Of a DNA stretch of 64,000 bases, positions 1-10,521 are shown piece after piece. This DNA comes from Methanobrevibacter arboriphilus JCM 13429 = DSM 1125. Lineage in GTDB: Archaea > Methanobacteriota > Methanobacteria > Methanobacteriales > Methanobacteriaceae. Within the stretch, counting starts at the first letter, position 1; the number at the start of each line of letters is the position of its first letter. The notes under the pieces are model-generated. The model saw nothing but the letters and a program-made list of their open reading frames with translations. It searched no databases and was not told where the DNA came from. The stretch spans positions 186,001 through 250,000 of the forward strand of contig NZ_JXMW01000003.1 in NCBI RefSeq assembly GCF_002072215.1, given 5' to 3'. A program made the translations under genes and the position numbers.

Positions 1-683
1 TATCTAAAAAAGCTAAAAAAGTAGTAGCTATTGAACAGGATAAGAAAATATTTGAAATTTTATTTGAAAGAATACAAGAGGAAAATATTAGTAATATAGA
101 GTTAATAAATGACGATGCACTAAATGTTGAAATATCAACTTTTTCAAAATCTAATAAAATAGTTTCTAATTTGCCTTATCAAATATCTTCTCCAATAACT
201 TTTAAATTTTTGGAATTTGATTTTGATTTAGCTATTTTAATGTATCAAAAAGAGTTTGCTAACCGTATGATAGCTAAAGTAGGTGATAAGAATTATTCAA
301 GACTTTCTGCAATGTTGCATTTTAAAACAAGTATTGAGTTTTTAGATAATATATCTCCTCAGTCCTTTATTCCACAACCAAAAGTAAATTCATCTGTTGT
401 TAAGCTAACTCCTATAAGAAATGAAAGTTTTTTTTCAAATAAGACTAATGAGAATGATTATTCATTGATATGTAGAGCACTTTTCCCTCATAAAAATAAG
501 AAAATTAGAAATGCTTTAATTGATTCAAGAAATATTTTAGGCTATTCTGATAAAAAAATATTAAGGGATTTATTAGATTCTAGTCCTGAATTAGAATCAT
601 TTTTAGTTAAAAGAGTTGTAAAAACCTCTCCTGAAGAAATATTAGAATTAACTAATTTGATTAAACCTATATTATGGGGATAA
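1..683 (+). CDS. ksgA: rRNA adenine dimethyltransferase KsgA/Dim1 (5' part outside window)
   Basis: This is the C-terminal part of the SAM-dependent enzyme that dimethylates two adjacent adenines near the 3' end of 16S rRNA. The reading frame is open from base 3, so the gene begins before the window. Visible are the acidic end of the SAM-binding region (VVAIEQDKK) and the family active-site motif NLPYQISSP near base 165, followed by the helical C-terminal domain. An apparent TTG start at 171 lies inside the NLPY motif and cannot be the true start. The HemK-type methylase follows 28 bases downstream, a pairing that fits a translation/ribosome-modification cluster. The family call is firm; the missing N-terminus cannot be judged. 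Confidence 0.93.
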   Translation, partial: SKKAKKVVAIEQDKKIFEILFERIQEENISNIELINDDALNVEISTFSKSNKIVSNLPYQISSPITFKFLEFDFDLAILMYQKEFANRMIAKVGDKNYSRLSAMLHFKTSIEFLDNISPQSFIPQPKVNSSVVKLTPIRNESFFSNKTNENDYSLICRALFPHKNKKIRNALIDSRNILGYSDKKILRDLLDSSPELESFLVKRVVKTSPEEILELTNLIKPILWG

Positions 684-711
684 CTTTAGAGTAAATTGTA
701 AAATAATAGGA

Positions 712-1323
712 ATGGATTTTATGAAGATTGGAGAGTTTAATATTGAATTAGAAAACATGGTTTATGAACCATCAGATGATAGCTTTCTTTTAATTGATAA
801 TTTGAATATAAATCCTGGCGAAAAAGTTCTTGAAATAGGAACGGGGTCTGGAATAGTTGCAATGTATGCTTCAAAAGTTGCTGATGAAGTTGTAGCTACT
901 GATATTAATTTTAATGCTATTGAAATTGCTGAAAAAAATTTTTTGTTGAATAATATTGATAATATAAATATTCTTTTTGGAGATCTATTTGAACCTCTTA
1001 AGTCTGAGGGTTTTAATGAAAAATTTGATGTTATTTTATTCAATACTCCATATCTACCAACTGAAAATGATGAAGTTTTAGAAGATGATTTAAATTATGC
1101 ATTTGATGGTGGCTTAGATGGAAGAAAAATAATCGATCCTTTTTTAAATCAAGTGAAAAATCATCTTAATAAGAATGGAAGGGTACAGCTTATTCAGTCT
1201 TCACTTTCTAATATAGAACAAACATTATTAAAACTAGAAGAATTAGGATTTTTAGTTGAGATTACTGCTAGTGAAAAATTTTTCTTTGAAGAAATTGTAT
1301 TAATAACTGGATTTTTAGATTAA
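712..1323 (+). CDS. HemK/PrmC-type protein methyltransferase (archaeal HemK2)
   Basis: This 203-residue class I SAM methyltransferase has motif I VLEIGTGSG near residue 40 and the catalytic tetrapeptide NTPY near residue 111, the HemK-family (D/N)PPY motif with Thr for the first Pro. Short archaeal members without the bacterial N-terminal helical domain resemble eukaryotic Mtq2/HemK2, which methylates the GGQ glutamine of release factor eRF1. That substrate is inferred here, not shown. The start could be 712 or the in-frame ATG at 721; no strong ribosome-binding site separates them. It lies just behind ksgA and is probably cotranscribed. Confidence 0.85.
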   Translation: MDFMKIGEFNIELENMVYEPSDDSFLLIDNLNINPGEKVLEIGTGSGIVAMYASKVADEVVATDINFNAIEIAEKNFLLNNIDNINILFGDLFEPLKSEGFNEKFDVILFNTPYLPTENDEVLEDDLNYAFDGGLDGRKIIDPFLNQVKNHLNKNGRVQLIQSSLSNIEQTLLKLEELGFLVEITASEKFFFEEIVLITGFLD

Positions 1324-1393
1324 GTGATTATTATTAAATTATTAAATTAAAACTAAGATAAATATATTAATATAAAAAAACATGGAATAAGGT

Positions 1394-1441
1394 ATGAAAT
1401 AAAAAATGAAATAAAAAATGAAATAAAGAATGAAATAAAAT
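1394..1441. repeat. 12-bp tandem repeat (ATGAAATAAAAA-like), 4 copies
   Basis: Four near-identical 12-base units with ATG at 1394, 1406, 1418 and 1430 lie between the converging methyltransferase and cyclophilin genes. Each ATG is followed by an in-frame TAA, so no protein is encoded. It looks like slippage-generated intergenic DNA. Confidence 0.7.
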
Positions 1442-1490
1442 GTAAAATAAGATATAATATAAAAATAGAAAAAAAGATTTTTTTTAAAGT

Positions 1491-1913
1491 TTAACCTTGA
1501 ATAGTCACCTTTAACATTTTATCTCCTTGTTTTACTGAATTAACAACATCCATTCCAGAGATAACTTTTCCAAAAACAGTATGAACACCATCAAGATGAG
1601 GTTGAGGTGAGTGAGTTATAAAAAACTGGCTTCCTCCAGTATCTTTACCTGCATGTGCCATGGATAAAGCACCAGTTCCATGCTTATTATCATTTATTTC
1701 ACATTTGATTGTATATCCTGGACCACCAGTCCCATTTCCTTTTGGACATCCGCCTTGAATTACAAAATCATCAATAACTCTATGGAATGTTAAACCGTCG
1801 TAAAATCCTTCTTTAGCTAATTTTTCAAAGTTAGCAACAGTATTAGGGGCATCTTTTTCAAATAATTCTAACTCTATGTTACCTTTTTCAGTTTCAATAA
1901 TAGCTTTTTTCAT
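1491..1913 (-). CDS. Cyclophilin-type peptidyl-prolyl cis-trans isomerase
   Basis: A 140-residue single-domain cyclophilin that catalyses proline cis-trans isomerisation during protein folding, probably in the cytoplasm because no signal peptide is visible. Family hallmarks are [13 protein letters not shown] with the catalytic Arg, the GTGGPGY segment, LSMAHAG, SQFFIT and [12 protein letters not shown]. The length is that of the compact prokaryotic form. It is transcribed alone, convergent with the upstream methyltransferase. The assignment is secure; no client protein is suggested by the neighbourhood. Confidence 0.95.
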   Translation of the reverse strand: MKKAIIETEKGNIELELFEKDAPNTVANFEKLAKEGFYDGLTFHRVIDDFVIQGGCPKGNGTGGPGYTIKCEINDNKHGTGALSMAHAGKDTGGSQFFITHSPQPHLDGVHTVFGKVISGMDVVNSVKQGDKMLKVTIQG

Positions 1914-2559
1914 AATATCACTTAAAACTTAATTTAAATTTATATCAATGTCTAAGATATGTTAAATATTCGAAATATAAGAAATATCAAATATAAAAAT
2001 ACTTAATATACAATATTTAATATAATAAAATTAATACAATAATATTTGATGTAAAAATATATTATATAAAATTATTCAATTATACAATATAATTATTCAA
2101 TTATATAATATAATTATTCAATATATAAAATATATTTAATATACAAAATCATTATATTATTATATAAAAATCATTTTATTATATAAAATATTAATTAATA
2201 CAAAAATATCTAAATTATATCAAAAACTTTTATGTTTTTTATTGTATAACTATTTTTTGATATAATTAATAATTATAGATAAATTAATAATTATACTATC
2301 AATAATTAATATTTTACTATATAGATAACTTAATAATTATAGATAAATAATAAATATGGATTCAACCATTTTAATTTATTAAAAACTAATATAAAACTAA
2401 TAAAGAATTAATATAAAACTAATAAAAAATTAATATAAAATTAATAAAAATTATATTAATAAAAATTATAAAATAATTAAAATAAATTTTATTATAATAA
2501 ATAAAATTTATTATACTAATTATTATACTAATGATACTATACTAATATGAGGAAACAGA
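1914..2559. other. AT-rich intergenic region with a 21-bp tandem repeat
   Basis: No gene is seen. Three copies of a 21-base unit beginning AATTATTCAATTATA occupy roughly 2070-2132. The rest is low-complexity A/T sequence. The promoter of argD must lie near its 3' end but cannot be singled out in such AT-rich DNA. Confidence 0.6.
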
Positions 2560-3732
2560 ATGAATAACAAAGAAATCATCGATTTAGACTCTAAATATAT
2601 TATGCAAACTTATGGGCGCCAACCAATAGCTTTGAATCATGGTAATAGAGCTACTCTTTGGGATGCAGATGGAAATGAATATTTGGACTTCTTTGCAGGA
2701 ATAGCTGTAAATGTATTAGGCCAGTCTCACCCAAAAGTAATTGAAGCTATTCAAAAACAAGCAGAAAAATTGATTCATGTTTCTAATGTTTATTATACTG
2801 AAGAACAAGTAAAACTTGCGAAGAAATTAGCTGAAATAACTATTTTTGATCGTGTTTTCTTTACAAATAGTGGTGCTGAAGCTAATGAGGGAGCTATAAA
2901 ACTAGCTAGAAAATTTACTGGAAAAGGCGAGATAATTGCCACCAATAATTCTTTTCATGGAAGAACTCTTGTAACTGTTACAGCTACTGGTCAAGATAAA
3001 TATAAAGAACCTTTTAAACCATTGCCTTCTGGATTTACTCATGTACCTTTTGGTGATAGTAATGCAATAGCTAATGCTATTACTGATGATACTGCTGCTG
3101 TTCTTATTGAAGCTATTCAGGGAGAAGGTGGTATTGTAGTTCCTCCAGAAAAATATTTAAAAGAAGTTGAAGCTATATGTCGTGAAAAAGAGGTTCTTCT
3201 TATTCTTGATGAAGTTCAAACAGGTTTTGGACGTACTGGGAAGATGTTTGCTTATGAATTATTTGGAATTAAGCCAGATATTATGACTATAGCTAAAGCT
3301 CTTGGTAATGGATATCCAATTGGTGGACTTTTAGCTAGAGGTAAAGTTGCTGAAGGTTTTGATTATGGTGATCATGGATCTACTTTTGGTGGAAATCCTC
3401 TTGGATGTGCTGTGGCTTTGACTGTTATTGAAACAATTAAAGATGAAAATCTTCTTGAAAATTCTAAAAATCTTGGAAACTATCTTAAAAATGAATTTAT
3501 TAATTTAAATGAAAAATATGATTGTATAACTGATGTTCGTGGCTTTGGTCTTTTTTTAGCTATTGAATTAGATAGAGATTCTTCTGAAATAACAAATAAA
3601 ATGAGAGAAAGAGGATTTTTAATTAATTCAACTGCTGGCAACGTTTTAAGGTTTGCCCCACCTCTTATAATAACAAAAGAAGAAATTGATAAAATGATTT
3701 TAGATTTAGATCAGGTATTTTCTGAGATTTAG
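2560..3732 (+). CDS. argD: Acetylornithine aminotransferase
   Basis: A 390-residue class III PLP-dependent aminotransferase that converts N-acetylglutamate semialdehyde to N-acetylornithine in arginine biosynthesis. Motifs seen are TNSGAEANEGAIKLAR, the Asp-bearing LLILDEVQTGFGRTGK and the PLP lysine in TIAKALGNG, followed by HGSTFGGNPLGCA. The length and full motif set match ArgD/LysJ. Related class III enzymes (ornithine or succinylornithine aminotransferase) cannot be excluded by sequence alone, but ArgD is the expected archaeal role. ATG at 2560 follows GAGGAAACAG. It stands alone, with AT-rich spacers on both sides. Confidence 0.92.
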   Translation: MNNKEIIDLDSKYIMQTYGRQPIALNHGNRATLWDADGNEYLDFFAGIAVNVLGQSHPKVIEAIQKQAEKLIHVSNVYYTEEQVKLAKKLAEITIFDRVFFTNSGAEANEGAIKLARKFTGKGEIIATNNSFHGRTLVTVTATGQDKYKEPFKPLPSGFTHVPFGDSNAIANAITDDTAAVLIEAIQGEGGIVVPPEKYLKEVEAICREKEVLLILDEVQTGFGRTGKMFAYELFGIKPDIMTIAKALGNGYPIGGLLARGKVAEGFDYGDHGSTFGGNPLGCAVALTVIETIKDENLLENSKNLGNYLKNEFINLNEKYDCITDVRGFGLFLAIELDRDSSEITNKMRERGFLINSTAGNVLRFAPPLIITKEEIDKMILDLDQVFSEI

Positions 3733-4059
3733 TTAAAAATTTAATATTGATTTTTTCATTATTATTATTTTCATTATTTTTATTATTATTTTTATTATTA
3801 CATTTATTATTTTTATTACTTTTAATGTTTATTTTTATTACTAAAAAATTATTTAAATAATATATAATTTTTTAATATTTTATTTAATTATTTCATTATT
3901 TTATTTTTTAGTTTTATTATTCTATTATTTTATTTAATTATGCTATTATTCTATTTTTTAGTTTTATTATTTCATTTTATTATTTTATATTATAATTATA
4001 GCTTATTTTACTTTATTTTTTCTTGATTTATTTTATTAAGTTAATATTTAAATTTAAAA
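3733..4059. other. Intergenic T-rich microsatellite (TTATTATTTTTA-type)
   Basis: The space between convergent argD and pus10 is almost entirely ATT/TTTA simple repeats. The T-runs on either strand could end both transcripts. No gene or palindrome of note was seen. Confidence 0.6.
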
Positions 4060-5358
4060 TCATCCTACTTCAATAACATCTAATTCTTTACAGATTGATT
4101 TTGTATTTAATATTTCACTAATACTTGGACTTGTCCTTGAATCATCACTTGAAATAAGTTCTTTGATATATAACCCACCTTGTGTTTTAACTATCATTTC
4201 AAATGTGTTAGAATTTATTAAATTAGTTGAAAGTTCTTTCACTTCTCTTTCACGAATTTTATCAGCTCTTCTATGAGATACTCTTTGAGGAGTTCTTTGT
4301 TTAATGATTGAATTTTCGAGCTTTTTAATTTTAGATAAATCTTCTTCTGAGATTTTTGCTTCACATTCTACTAAAGCACGATAAACTTTAAATGTATCTG
4401 GTGATGAAACTTTTATTTCTGCCTTTCTACTTCTTTCAGTAAATTTAAGATTATTATATTCAGTTTTTCCCCCTGAATATTCATTAACCTTCTTTGCTAT
4501 ACTGTCCAAATCTAATTTTCTGAATTTCGGTTCTTTTATTTCTAGTACAAATGGACGTCCTTCTCCCAACATTCTAACATCAATATCTTCTCTTCCAGCT
4601 CCATGGAATTTAGCTTCATATCCATTTGTTTCTTTTAGTACTATATCTGAGATTAATTCTTCTACAGATTCATTATACATCTTACCAGTTCCATCACATT
4701 CATCACAACCTTTTCCTTTACATTTCCTACAAGGCCACTTAGTTTGAGGAATGCCACGAATTAATTTTTTATATTTTCCTTCTATAAATATTGGATTTAT
4801 TTGAATTCTAATCTTAATTTTTGATAAATCTTCTGTATTCTCTTCTTTGTCTTTATCAAGAATTTTTCTCAAATCTACCATAATTACTATATCTGGATTT
4901 TCAAAATCAACAGTTTTATTTAATTTAGCTTCTATTAATTTCCCTATTTTTCTGTTGATTTCTTTTTTAATATTTTCTACATCTAAATCTAAGATACTAT
5001 TTATTTCTTCATCCTTTTCTAAGATTTTATTAGGTATTTTTGATCCAATTAAAAATGTTTCAAATTCTAAATTTAGATAATCAATTTTTTCAATGATTTT
5101 TTTCAATATATTTTCATTGGCAATGTTTTCATGAACTTTAAAAAGAATATCATTACATATTTCACATGAAGAAGATTTTTTATAATTATAACCCTTTTCA
5201 GATAGTTTTTCATTAATTAATTTGCCCCTATTTCTATTTCCAGAAATATTTTCTAATTCTTTTAAATTAGAGAACTTTCTTCCAAGACAACAGTTACAAA
5301 TATTCTCATTATTTAGTTTTATTAGCTCTTTAGCTTTTTTAAGATTGTATTGATCCAT
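4060..5358 (-). CDS. pus10: tRNA pseudouridine synthase Pus10
   Basis: A 432-residue archaeal-type Pus10, which makes pseudouridine at tRNA positions 54/55. The N-terminal part has a Zn-binding CxxC pair (CNCCLGRKF) and a second CEIC motif; a further CRKCKGKGCDECDGTGK cysteine cluster sits near residue 210, in the THUMP-containing half. The C-terminal catalytic domain starts near FHGAGREDIDVRMLGEGRP, which carries the catalytic Asp, and ends with the TQGGLYIKELISSD segment. The gene is monocistronic and antisense to its neighbours. All expected blocks are present, so function is likely intact. Confidence 0.93.
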   Translation of the reverse strand: MDQYNLKKAKELIKLNNENICNCCLGRKFSNLKELENISGNRNRGKLINEKLSEKGYNYKKSSSCEICNDILFKVHENIANENILKKIIEKIDYLNLEFETFLIGSKIPNKILEKDEEINSILDLDVENIKKEINRKIGKLIEAKLNKTVDFENPDIVIMVDLRKILDKDKEENTEDLSKIKIRIQINPIFIEGKYKKLIRGIPQTKWPCRKCKGKGCDECDGTGKMYNESVEELISDIVLKETNGYEAKFHGAGREDIDVRMLGEGRPFVLEIKEPKFRKLDLDSIAKKVNEYSGGKTEYNNLKFTERSRKAEIKVSSPDTFKVYRALVECEAKISEEDLSKIKKLENSIIKQRTPQRVSHRRADKIREREVKELSTNLINSNTFEMIVKTQGGLYIKELISSDDSRTSPSISEILNTKSICKELDVIEVG

Positions 5359-5445
5359 GTTATCATTTAAATAATTTATTAAATTAGTATGATATTAATT
5401 ATCAGAGTTCATTTTAATTATAATTCATTAAGTGTTACTTTATTC

Positions 5446-5550
5446 AGTATTACTTTAATATTCAATATTATTTCAGTATTCAGTATTATTTAAGTATTCA
5501 GCATCACTTTAATATTCAGTATTACTTTAATATTCAATATTACTTTAGTT
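5446..5550. repeat. Degenerate tandem repeat of TATTCAGTATTACTTTAA type
   Basis: About six imperfect copies of an 18-20 base unit lie between the starts/ends of pus10 and the phosphoribosyltransferase gene. There is no coding potential. As seen elsewhere in the window, the spacer seems to have grown by local duplication. Confidence 0.6.
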
Positions 5551-5597
5551 TTAAAAATAACTTTATTTTTGGGAGTAATTTAATAGTAAAAATCAAT

Positions 5598-6167
5598 TTA
5601 ATCTATGATTGTTGATTCAATGACAACTTCATTGTTAATAACATCCATTTTGATAATTGTTGTTAAGGAACATCCTGTTTTATCTTTTACAATTTTTTTT
5701 CCTTTTCCTTTCTCAATTACAGCTATCGCATCTTTAATTTCAACACCTATCTTTTTAAGAGCTTTAATAACAGCTATATATGTTCCACCGGTACTAACAA
5801 CATCATCTATGAGGAGTATCTTTTCTCCTTTATTTAGCTGGTTAATATATAGGTTTTGTTCACTGTAACCAGTTTTTTGAAATACTGGAACTTCACCAGG
5901 AAGCCCATATTCTCTTTTTCTAATTACTACAAAAGGAATGTTTGTTTCAAGTGAAAGTGCGGTAGCTAAATGGATTCCCATTGCCTCAATACAAACAATT
6001 TTATCAATATCTAAATCAGAATTATCTTTAATAACTTCTACAATTTCTCTTAAGATTTCAGGCTTCATTTCAGGAATTCCATCTGATACAGGATGAACAA
6101 AATAACTATACTCTCCTTTTTTCACAATTGGAGATTCTTGTAATGTTTTTTTAAATTCTTCAAGCAT
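5598..6167 (-). CDS. hpt: Hypoxanthine/adenine-type purine phosphoribosyltransferase
   Basis: A 189-residue type I phosphoribosyltransferase of purine salvage, joining a purine base to PRPP. The PRPP-binding motif [14 protein letters not shown] is near residue 115, preceded by the flexible-loop region [15 protein letters not shown]. The length and the [10 protein letters not shown] block fit the methanogen Hpt group, which is adenine-PRTase-like in sequence but acts mainly on hypoxanthine/guanine; substrate preference is inferred from family knowledge. ATG at 6167 is preceded on its strand by AAAGTGATAA. It appears monocistronic. Confidence 0.85.
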   Translation of the reverse strand: MLEEFKKTLQESPIVKKGEYSYFVHPVSDGIPEMKPEILREIVEVIKDNSDLDIDKIVCIEAMGIHLATALSLETNIPFVVIRKREYGLPGEVPVFQKTGYSEQNLYINQLNKGEKILLIDDVVSTGGTYIAVIKALKKIGVEIKDAIAVIEKGKGKKIVKDKTGCSLTTIIKMDVINNEVVIESTIID

Positions 6168-6897
6168 ATTATCACTTTTTATTAATTATTCTTATTTCTA
6201 TTCCTTATTGTTATTCTATATTTTCATTATCATTATTTCTATTCTTATTATCTTTATTTATACTATTATTATCCTTAATATCCTTATTATCCTTAATATC
6301 TTCATCATATCTATTATAATTATTTATATTTTTATTATCAGTATTTATATTCTTATCATCGTTATTAATATCATTATAATACTTATTTATACAAAATTAT
6401 ATTTATTAATCATTTACTAATATTAGATTTAAATATTATTAATTAGTTTTAAAAAACATAACTTTTATGAGATACTTTTAATAAATTTCTTAATTAATTT
6501 ATTAATCATTAATTATTTATTAAATGATTAATAAATATAATTTTGTATAAATAATCTATGTAATTAATCTCTGTAATTTTTATAATATTAGTTTATATGT
6601 GTTAATTTTATGTGTTAATTTTATAATATTAATATTGAATATTATATAATTACTATTTAAAATATAATTATTATTTAAGGTATAATCATTAATTTAAGGT
6701 ATATCAATTAATTTAAAATATAACTATTATTTATAGTGTAATTATTATAGTATAATTATTATTTAGGATAGTAATTGCTTATAGTATAACTTATTTAGGA
6801 TATTAATTGCTTATAATATAATCATGTTTAAATTATTTAAAAAATATTATTGTGAATTTTATTATTAAAAGTTATTAATTAAAAGCCTGGTGATTAG
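6168..6897. other. Long AT-rich intergenic region
   Basis: Divergent upstream region of hpt and srp54. It is composed of ATTATTCTTATT- and TTTAAGGTATA-type simple repeats. An open frame at 6208-6420 is an Ile/Tyr-only translation of the repeat and is not a gene. No structured RNA was recognised. Confidence 0.55.
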
Positions 6898-8232
6898 ATG
6901 TTAGGAAATTTAGGGAAGAGTCTTACAAACACAATGAAAAAATTGGCAGGTATGACTGTAATCGATGAAAAAACTATTAAAGAAGTTGTTAAAGATATTC
7001 AAAGAGCTTTAATTCAGTCTGATGTTAATATATCTTTAGTTTTAAAGTTATCAAAAAAAATTGAAGATAGGGCACTCAATGAAAAACCACCTAAAGGAAT
7101 TACTCCAAGAGAACATGTAATAACTATTGTTTATGAAGAAATGGTCAATCTTCTTGGAAGTGAACCTCATGAGCTTGAAATAAATGATAAACCTTTTAAA
7201 ATAATGTTTTTAGGGTTACAAGGAAGTGGTAAAACAACTACCATTGGAAAATTATGCAGATTTTTACAAAAAAAAGGTTTTTCACCTGCTGTTGTTTCTA
7301 CAGACACTTGGAGACCAGCTGCTTATGAACAATTAAGACAGTTAACAGAAGAGATGCAAATATCTCTTTATGGTGATCCTGATAATAAAGATGCGGTAGA
7401 TTTAGCTCGTAAAGGTTTAAAAAAGTTTAAAAACCAAAAAATTATCATATTTGATACAGCAGGAAGGCATAAAGAAGAAAAAGATCTTCTTGATGAAATG
7501 GAGAAACTTTCTTCTGTTATTGAACCAAATGAAGCAATGTTAGTCATTGATGGAACTATTGGTCAACAAGCTGGAGAACAAGCTAAAGCTTTTGCAAGTA
7601 CTACTGATGTTGGTTCAATTGTAATTACAAAGTTAGATGGTTCAGCTAAAGGAGGAGGTGCTCTTTCAGCTGTTGCTGAAATTGGTGCACCAATAAAATT
7701 TATTGGGACTGGTGAAAGAGTAGATGACTTTGAAGTTTTTGACCCTGAAAGATTTATTTCTCGTTTACTTGGAATGGGAGATATTAGAAGTTTAATTGAA
7801 AAAGCTGAAGAAGTTGTTGATGAAGATGTAGCTGCTGAAACAATGAATGCTATGTTAAGTGGTAAATTCACAATTAAAGATATGGAAAACCAGTTCGAAA
7901 TGATGAATAAAATGGGACCAATGAAACAAATTATGAATATGATTCCAGGTCTTGGTGGAAAAGTACCTAAAGAAGCCTCTAAAATGACTGAAGATAAAAT
8001 AAATAAGTATAAAATTATAATGTCTTCTATGAGTACTTATGAAAAGGAAAATCCAAAGGTTATTAAACAATCTAGGGTAATGAGGATTGCTAAAGGTTCT
8101 GGAGTTAAAAATGAAGAAGTTAAAGAACTTTTAAAATATTATAATAATACAAAAAAAGCTATGAAAGGCATAGGAAAACGTGGGATGGGTGGAGGATCCA
8201 TGGGACGACTTATGGGTCAATTCATGAGATAA
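6898..8232 (+). CDS. srp54: Signal recognition particle GTPase SRP54
   Basis: A 444-residue SRP54 that binds signal sequences and 7S RNA and directs ribosomes to the membrane translocon. Domains in order are the N-terminal helical bundle (1-90), the NG GTPase with P-loop [14 protein letters not shown] near residue 106, DTAGR and TKLDG motifs, then a Met-rich M domain (about 300-444) ending in a Gly/Met-rich tail ([16 protein letters not shown]). ATG follows AGCCTGGTGATTAG. Length and motif set are complete. The 7S RNA gene was not found in this window. Confidence 0.97.
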   Translation: MLGNLGKSLTNTMKKLAGMTVIDEKTIKEVVKDIQRALIQSDVNISLVLKLSKKIEDRALNEKPPKGITPREHVITIVYEEMVNLLGSEPHELEINDKPFKIMFLGLQGSGKTTTIGKLCRFLQKKGFSPAVVSTDTWRPAAYEQLRQLTEEMQISLYGDPDNKDAVDLARKGLKKFKNQKIIIFDTAGRHKEEKDLLDEMEKLSSVIEPNEAMLVIDGTIGQQAGEQAKAFASTTDVGSIVITKLDGSAKGGGALSAVAEIGAPIKFIGTGERVDDFEVFDPERFISRLLGMGDIRSLIEKAEEVVDEDVAAETMNAMLSGKFTIKDMENQFEMMNKMGPMKQIMNMIPGLGGKVPKEASKMTEDKINKYKIIMSSMSTYEKENPKVIKQSRVMRIAKGSGVKNEEVKELLKYYNNTKKAMKGIGKRGMGGGSMGRLMGQFMR

Positions 8233-8257
8233 ATTTTTAATTTCTTTTTAAATTTAT

Positions 8258-8430
8258 TTTTAAACCAATTTAATCCATTTAAGTCCATAAATCCATAAAT
8301 CCAATTAACCTATTTAAGTCTATAAGTCCATAAATCTATAAATCCATTTAACCTATTTAAGTCCATGAATCCATTTAAACCCATTAAATCCATTTAAATT
8401 TATTCTAAATTCATTTAAATCTATTTTTAA
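8258..8430. repeat. Degenerate CCATTTAAGTCCATAAAT repeat array
   Basis: The spacer between srp54 and dph2 consists of many imperfect 8-18 base units containing CCATAAATC or CCATTTAA. It is non-coding. The short distance and same strand suggest possible read-through from srp54 into dph2. Confidence 0.6.
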
Positions 8431-8461
8431 ACTTATTTTAACTCTTATTACAGGAGTAAGT

Positions 8462-9469
8462 ATGTCATTATATGATATGAATATTGAAAAAGCTATTAAA
8501 GCTATTAAAAAACAGAATGCTAAGAATGTTGGTCTTCAATTTCCAGAAGGTCTTAAAACTCAAGGAACTAATATTGCAAGAATTCTTGAGAAAGAAACTG
8601 ATGCTAATATTATAATTTCTGGAGATCCTTGCTTTGGTGCTTGTGATGTAAGTGACAGTAAGATGGAGGGTTTAGTTGATTTAATTATTCATTATGCTCA
8701 TACTCCACTTCCGATTAAATATAATGTTCCAGTACTGTTTATTGAAAGCTATTCTAAAGTTAACATTTATAAATCTCTTGATGAAGCTCTTGAATTAATT
8801 AAAGATTATTCTAAAATTGTTGTAGCTACTACAACACAACATTTAAATCTTTTAAATGAAATAAAAGATTATTTAGAGGATAATGGGAAAGAAATTGTTT
8901 TAGGGTCTTCAAAAAGTACTTTAAAAGGACAAGTTTTAGGTTGTAATTTTTCTTCTATAAAAAATCTTGATGCAGAAGCTTATCTTTTTTTAGGTAGTGG
9001 AAATTTTCATCCATTAGGTATTCATCTTTTTACTAAATCTCCAGTAATAGTTGCTGATCCTTATAGTGGAGAAGCAAGGGATATAGGGGATTTTGCTGAT
9101 AGGATCCTTAGAATAAGATTTGCAAGAATAACTAAAGCAAAAGAAGCTAAAAAATGGGGGATACTAATTTCTTCTAAAGAAGGGCAGTATAGATTTGAAT
9201 TAGCTAAAGAAATAAAGAAAACCCTCACTGATGAAGGAATGGAAGCTTATTTAATTATGATTGATAATATAACTCCTGATGCACTTTTGCATTATATGGA
9301 TTTAGATGCTTTTGTTGTTACTGCTTGTCCTCGAATTGCTATTGATGATTCTCAAATGTATAAGAAACCACTTATAACTCCTCAAGAATTAGAAATAGTT
9401 CTAAATAAAAGAGAATGGGAAAATTATCAGCTTGATGAAATATTATTTCATGAGAAAAATAAATATTAA
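8462..9469 (+). CDS. dph2: Diphthamide synthase, 2-(3-amino-3-carboxypropyl)histidine synthase Dph2
   Basis: A 335-residue archaeal Dph2 that uses an unusual [4Fe-4S]/SAM chemistry to transfer a 3-amino-3-carboxypropyl group to the target histidine of elongation factor 2, the first step to diphthamide. The three cluster cysteines sit in the expected places: [10 protein letters not shown] near residue 59, VLGCNFSS near 160 and TACPRIAID near 285. ATG at 8462 follows a GGAGTAAGT ribosome-binding site. Archaeal enzymes work as homodimers, so no Dph1 partner is needed. Confidence 0.95.
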   Translation: MSLYDMNIEKAIKAIKKQNAKNVGLQFPEGLKTQGTNIARILEKETDANIIISGDPCFGACDVSDSKMEGLVDLIIHYAHTPLPIKYNVPVLFIESYSKVNIYKSLDEALELIKDYSKIVVATTTQHLNLLNEIKDYLEDNGKEIVLGSSKSTLKGQVLGCNFSSIKNLDAEAYLFLGSGNFHPLGIHLFTKSPVIVADPYSGEARDIGDFADRILRIRFARITKAKEAKKWGILISSKEGQYRFELAKEIKKTLTDEGMEAYLIMIDNITPDALLHYMDLDAFVVTACPRIAIDDSQMYKKPLITPQELEIVLNKREWENYQLDEILFHEKNKY

Positions 9470-9892
9470 GTCTTTTATTTAATTTTTGTTTATTATATTG
9501 ATATTTATTAATATTGGAATTATTTATAATATTGGAATTATAATATATCTAATTTTTACAATCCATTTTTACAATCCATTTTTATAATCCATTTTTATAC
9601 ATAATTCTTACAGAAAATCTTTTTTATAAACAAGCTCATTTATACAAGTTTAGTTATAACAAATTTATTTATAGCAAGATTATTTACACAAAATTTTTAT
9701 TTACATAGAATTTTATCTATACGCAATTAATATATATGATGAAATTCAAAATTTATAACTTGCAACACTAATAATATTGAAAATGATTATATAAAATATA
9801 AACAATTTATAATTTTAAAACTAATTTGTAGCATTGTTTTATTAATTTTTTATTCAAATTTCATTAAAATTCTTATTTTTAGAGGTATAAGT
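9470..9892. other. Intergenic region with ACAATCCATTTTT repeats
   Basis: Four imperfect 14-base units (ACAATCCATTTTT-like) lie at about 9555-9602, followed by unremarkable AT-rich DNA. No gene was found. The promoter for csl4 and rpoL probably lies in the last 100 bases. Confidence 0.5.
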
Positions 9893-10462
9893 ATGAAAGT
9901 TAAATCTGGAGATTTTGTGATGCCGGGAGATGTTCTTGGTGTTAGTGAACAATTTTTACCTGATAAATGGACTTATGATGATGAAGGTTATATTAGAGCA
10001 TCTGTTTTAGGAACAGTTGATATTAATTCTTCAAAGAAAAAAATTTCTATAGTCCCTTCTTCAGGCAATCCTGCTGTTTTGAATGTGGGAGATAGTATTT
10101 ATGGGGAAATAACTGATGTTCGTGGTCAAAGAGCAATGATTAATGTCCAGAAAATGAAAAATACTTCTAGGAAATTAGCTCTTCCGTATATGGCTGCAAT
10201 TCATATTTCACAAGTAAAAAAAGGATATTTAGAAAAATTAACTGATGCTTTTAGAATTGGGGATATTATTGAAGCCAAAGTATCTAAAATAATGGGAGAT
10301 AATTTAGATTTAAATACTGAAAATACTGAAAATGGTGTTGTAAAAGCTATGTGTACTCGATGTCGTGCATATATGGTGCCAACTGAAAGGAAAGATGAAG
10401 TTTATTGCGAAGTTTGTGATAGGAAAGAAAGAAGAAAAGTTTCCACAAACTATGATTGCTGA
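9893..10462 (+). CDS. csl4: Exosome RNA-binding subunit Csl4
   Basis: A 189-residue cap subunit of the archaeal exosome, which feeds RNA to the Rrp41/Rrp42 ring. It has the N-terminal beta-rich domain starting KVKSGDFVMPGD, a central S1 domain (about 65-145, VGDSIYGEITDVRGQRAMINV) and a C-terminal zinc ribbon with CTRCRAYM and CEVCDRKERRKV. ATG follows AGAGGTATAAGT. The 59-base gap to rpoL suggests an operon linking RNA decay and transcription genes. Confidence 0.93.
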   Translation: MKVKSGDFVMPGDVLGVSEQFLPDKWTYDDEGYIRASVLGTVDINSSKKKISIVPSSGNPAVLNVGDSIYGEITDVRGQRAMINVQKMKNTSRKLALPYMAAIHISQVKKGYLEKLTDAFRIGDIIEAKVSKIMGDNLDLNTENTENGVVKAMCTRCRAYMVPTERKDEVYCEVCDRKERRKVSTNYDC

Positions 10463-10521
10463 ATAAATGATATATTTATAATATTCAGCTAATATTTGAT
10501 TAACATTTATAGGATGATAAA

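Noticed and set aside
171-683. Complete 170-residue gene starting at 171
   Set aside because: The frame continues upstream to the window edge and the apparent start lies within the conserved NLPY motif of KsgA.
2070-2132. CRISPR array suggested by regular short repeats
   Set aside because: Units are contiguous without unique spacers, only 21 bases long, and degenerate; the same applies to the other tandem arrays of the window.
6208-6420. Open frame of 70 codons rich in Ile and Tyr
   Set aside because: Produced by ATTATT-type simple sequence in a long spacer; no ribosome-binding site.
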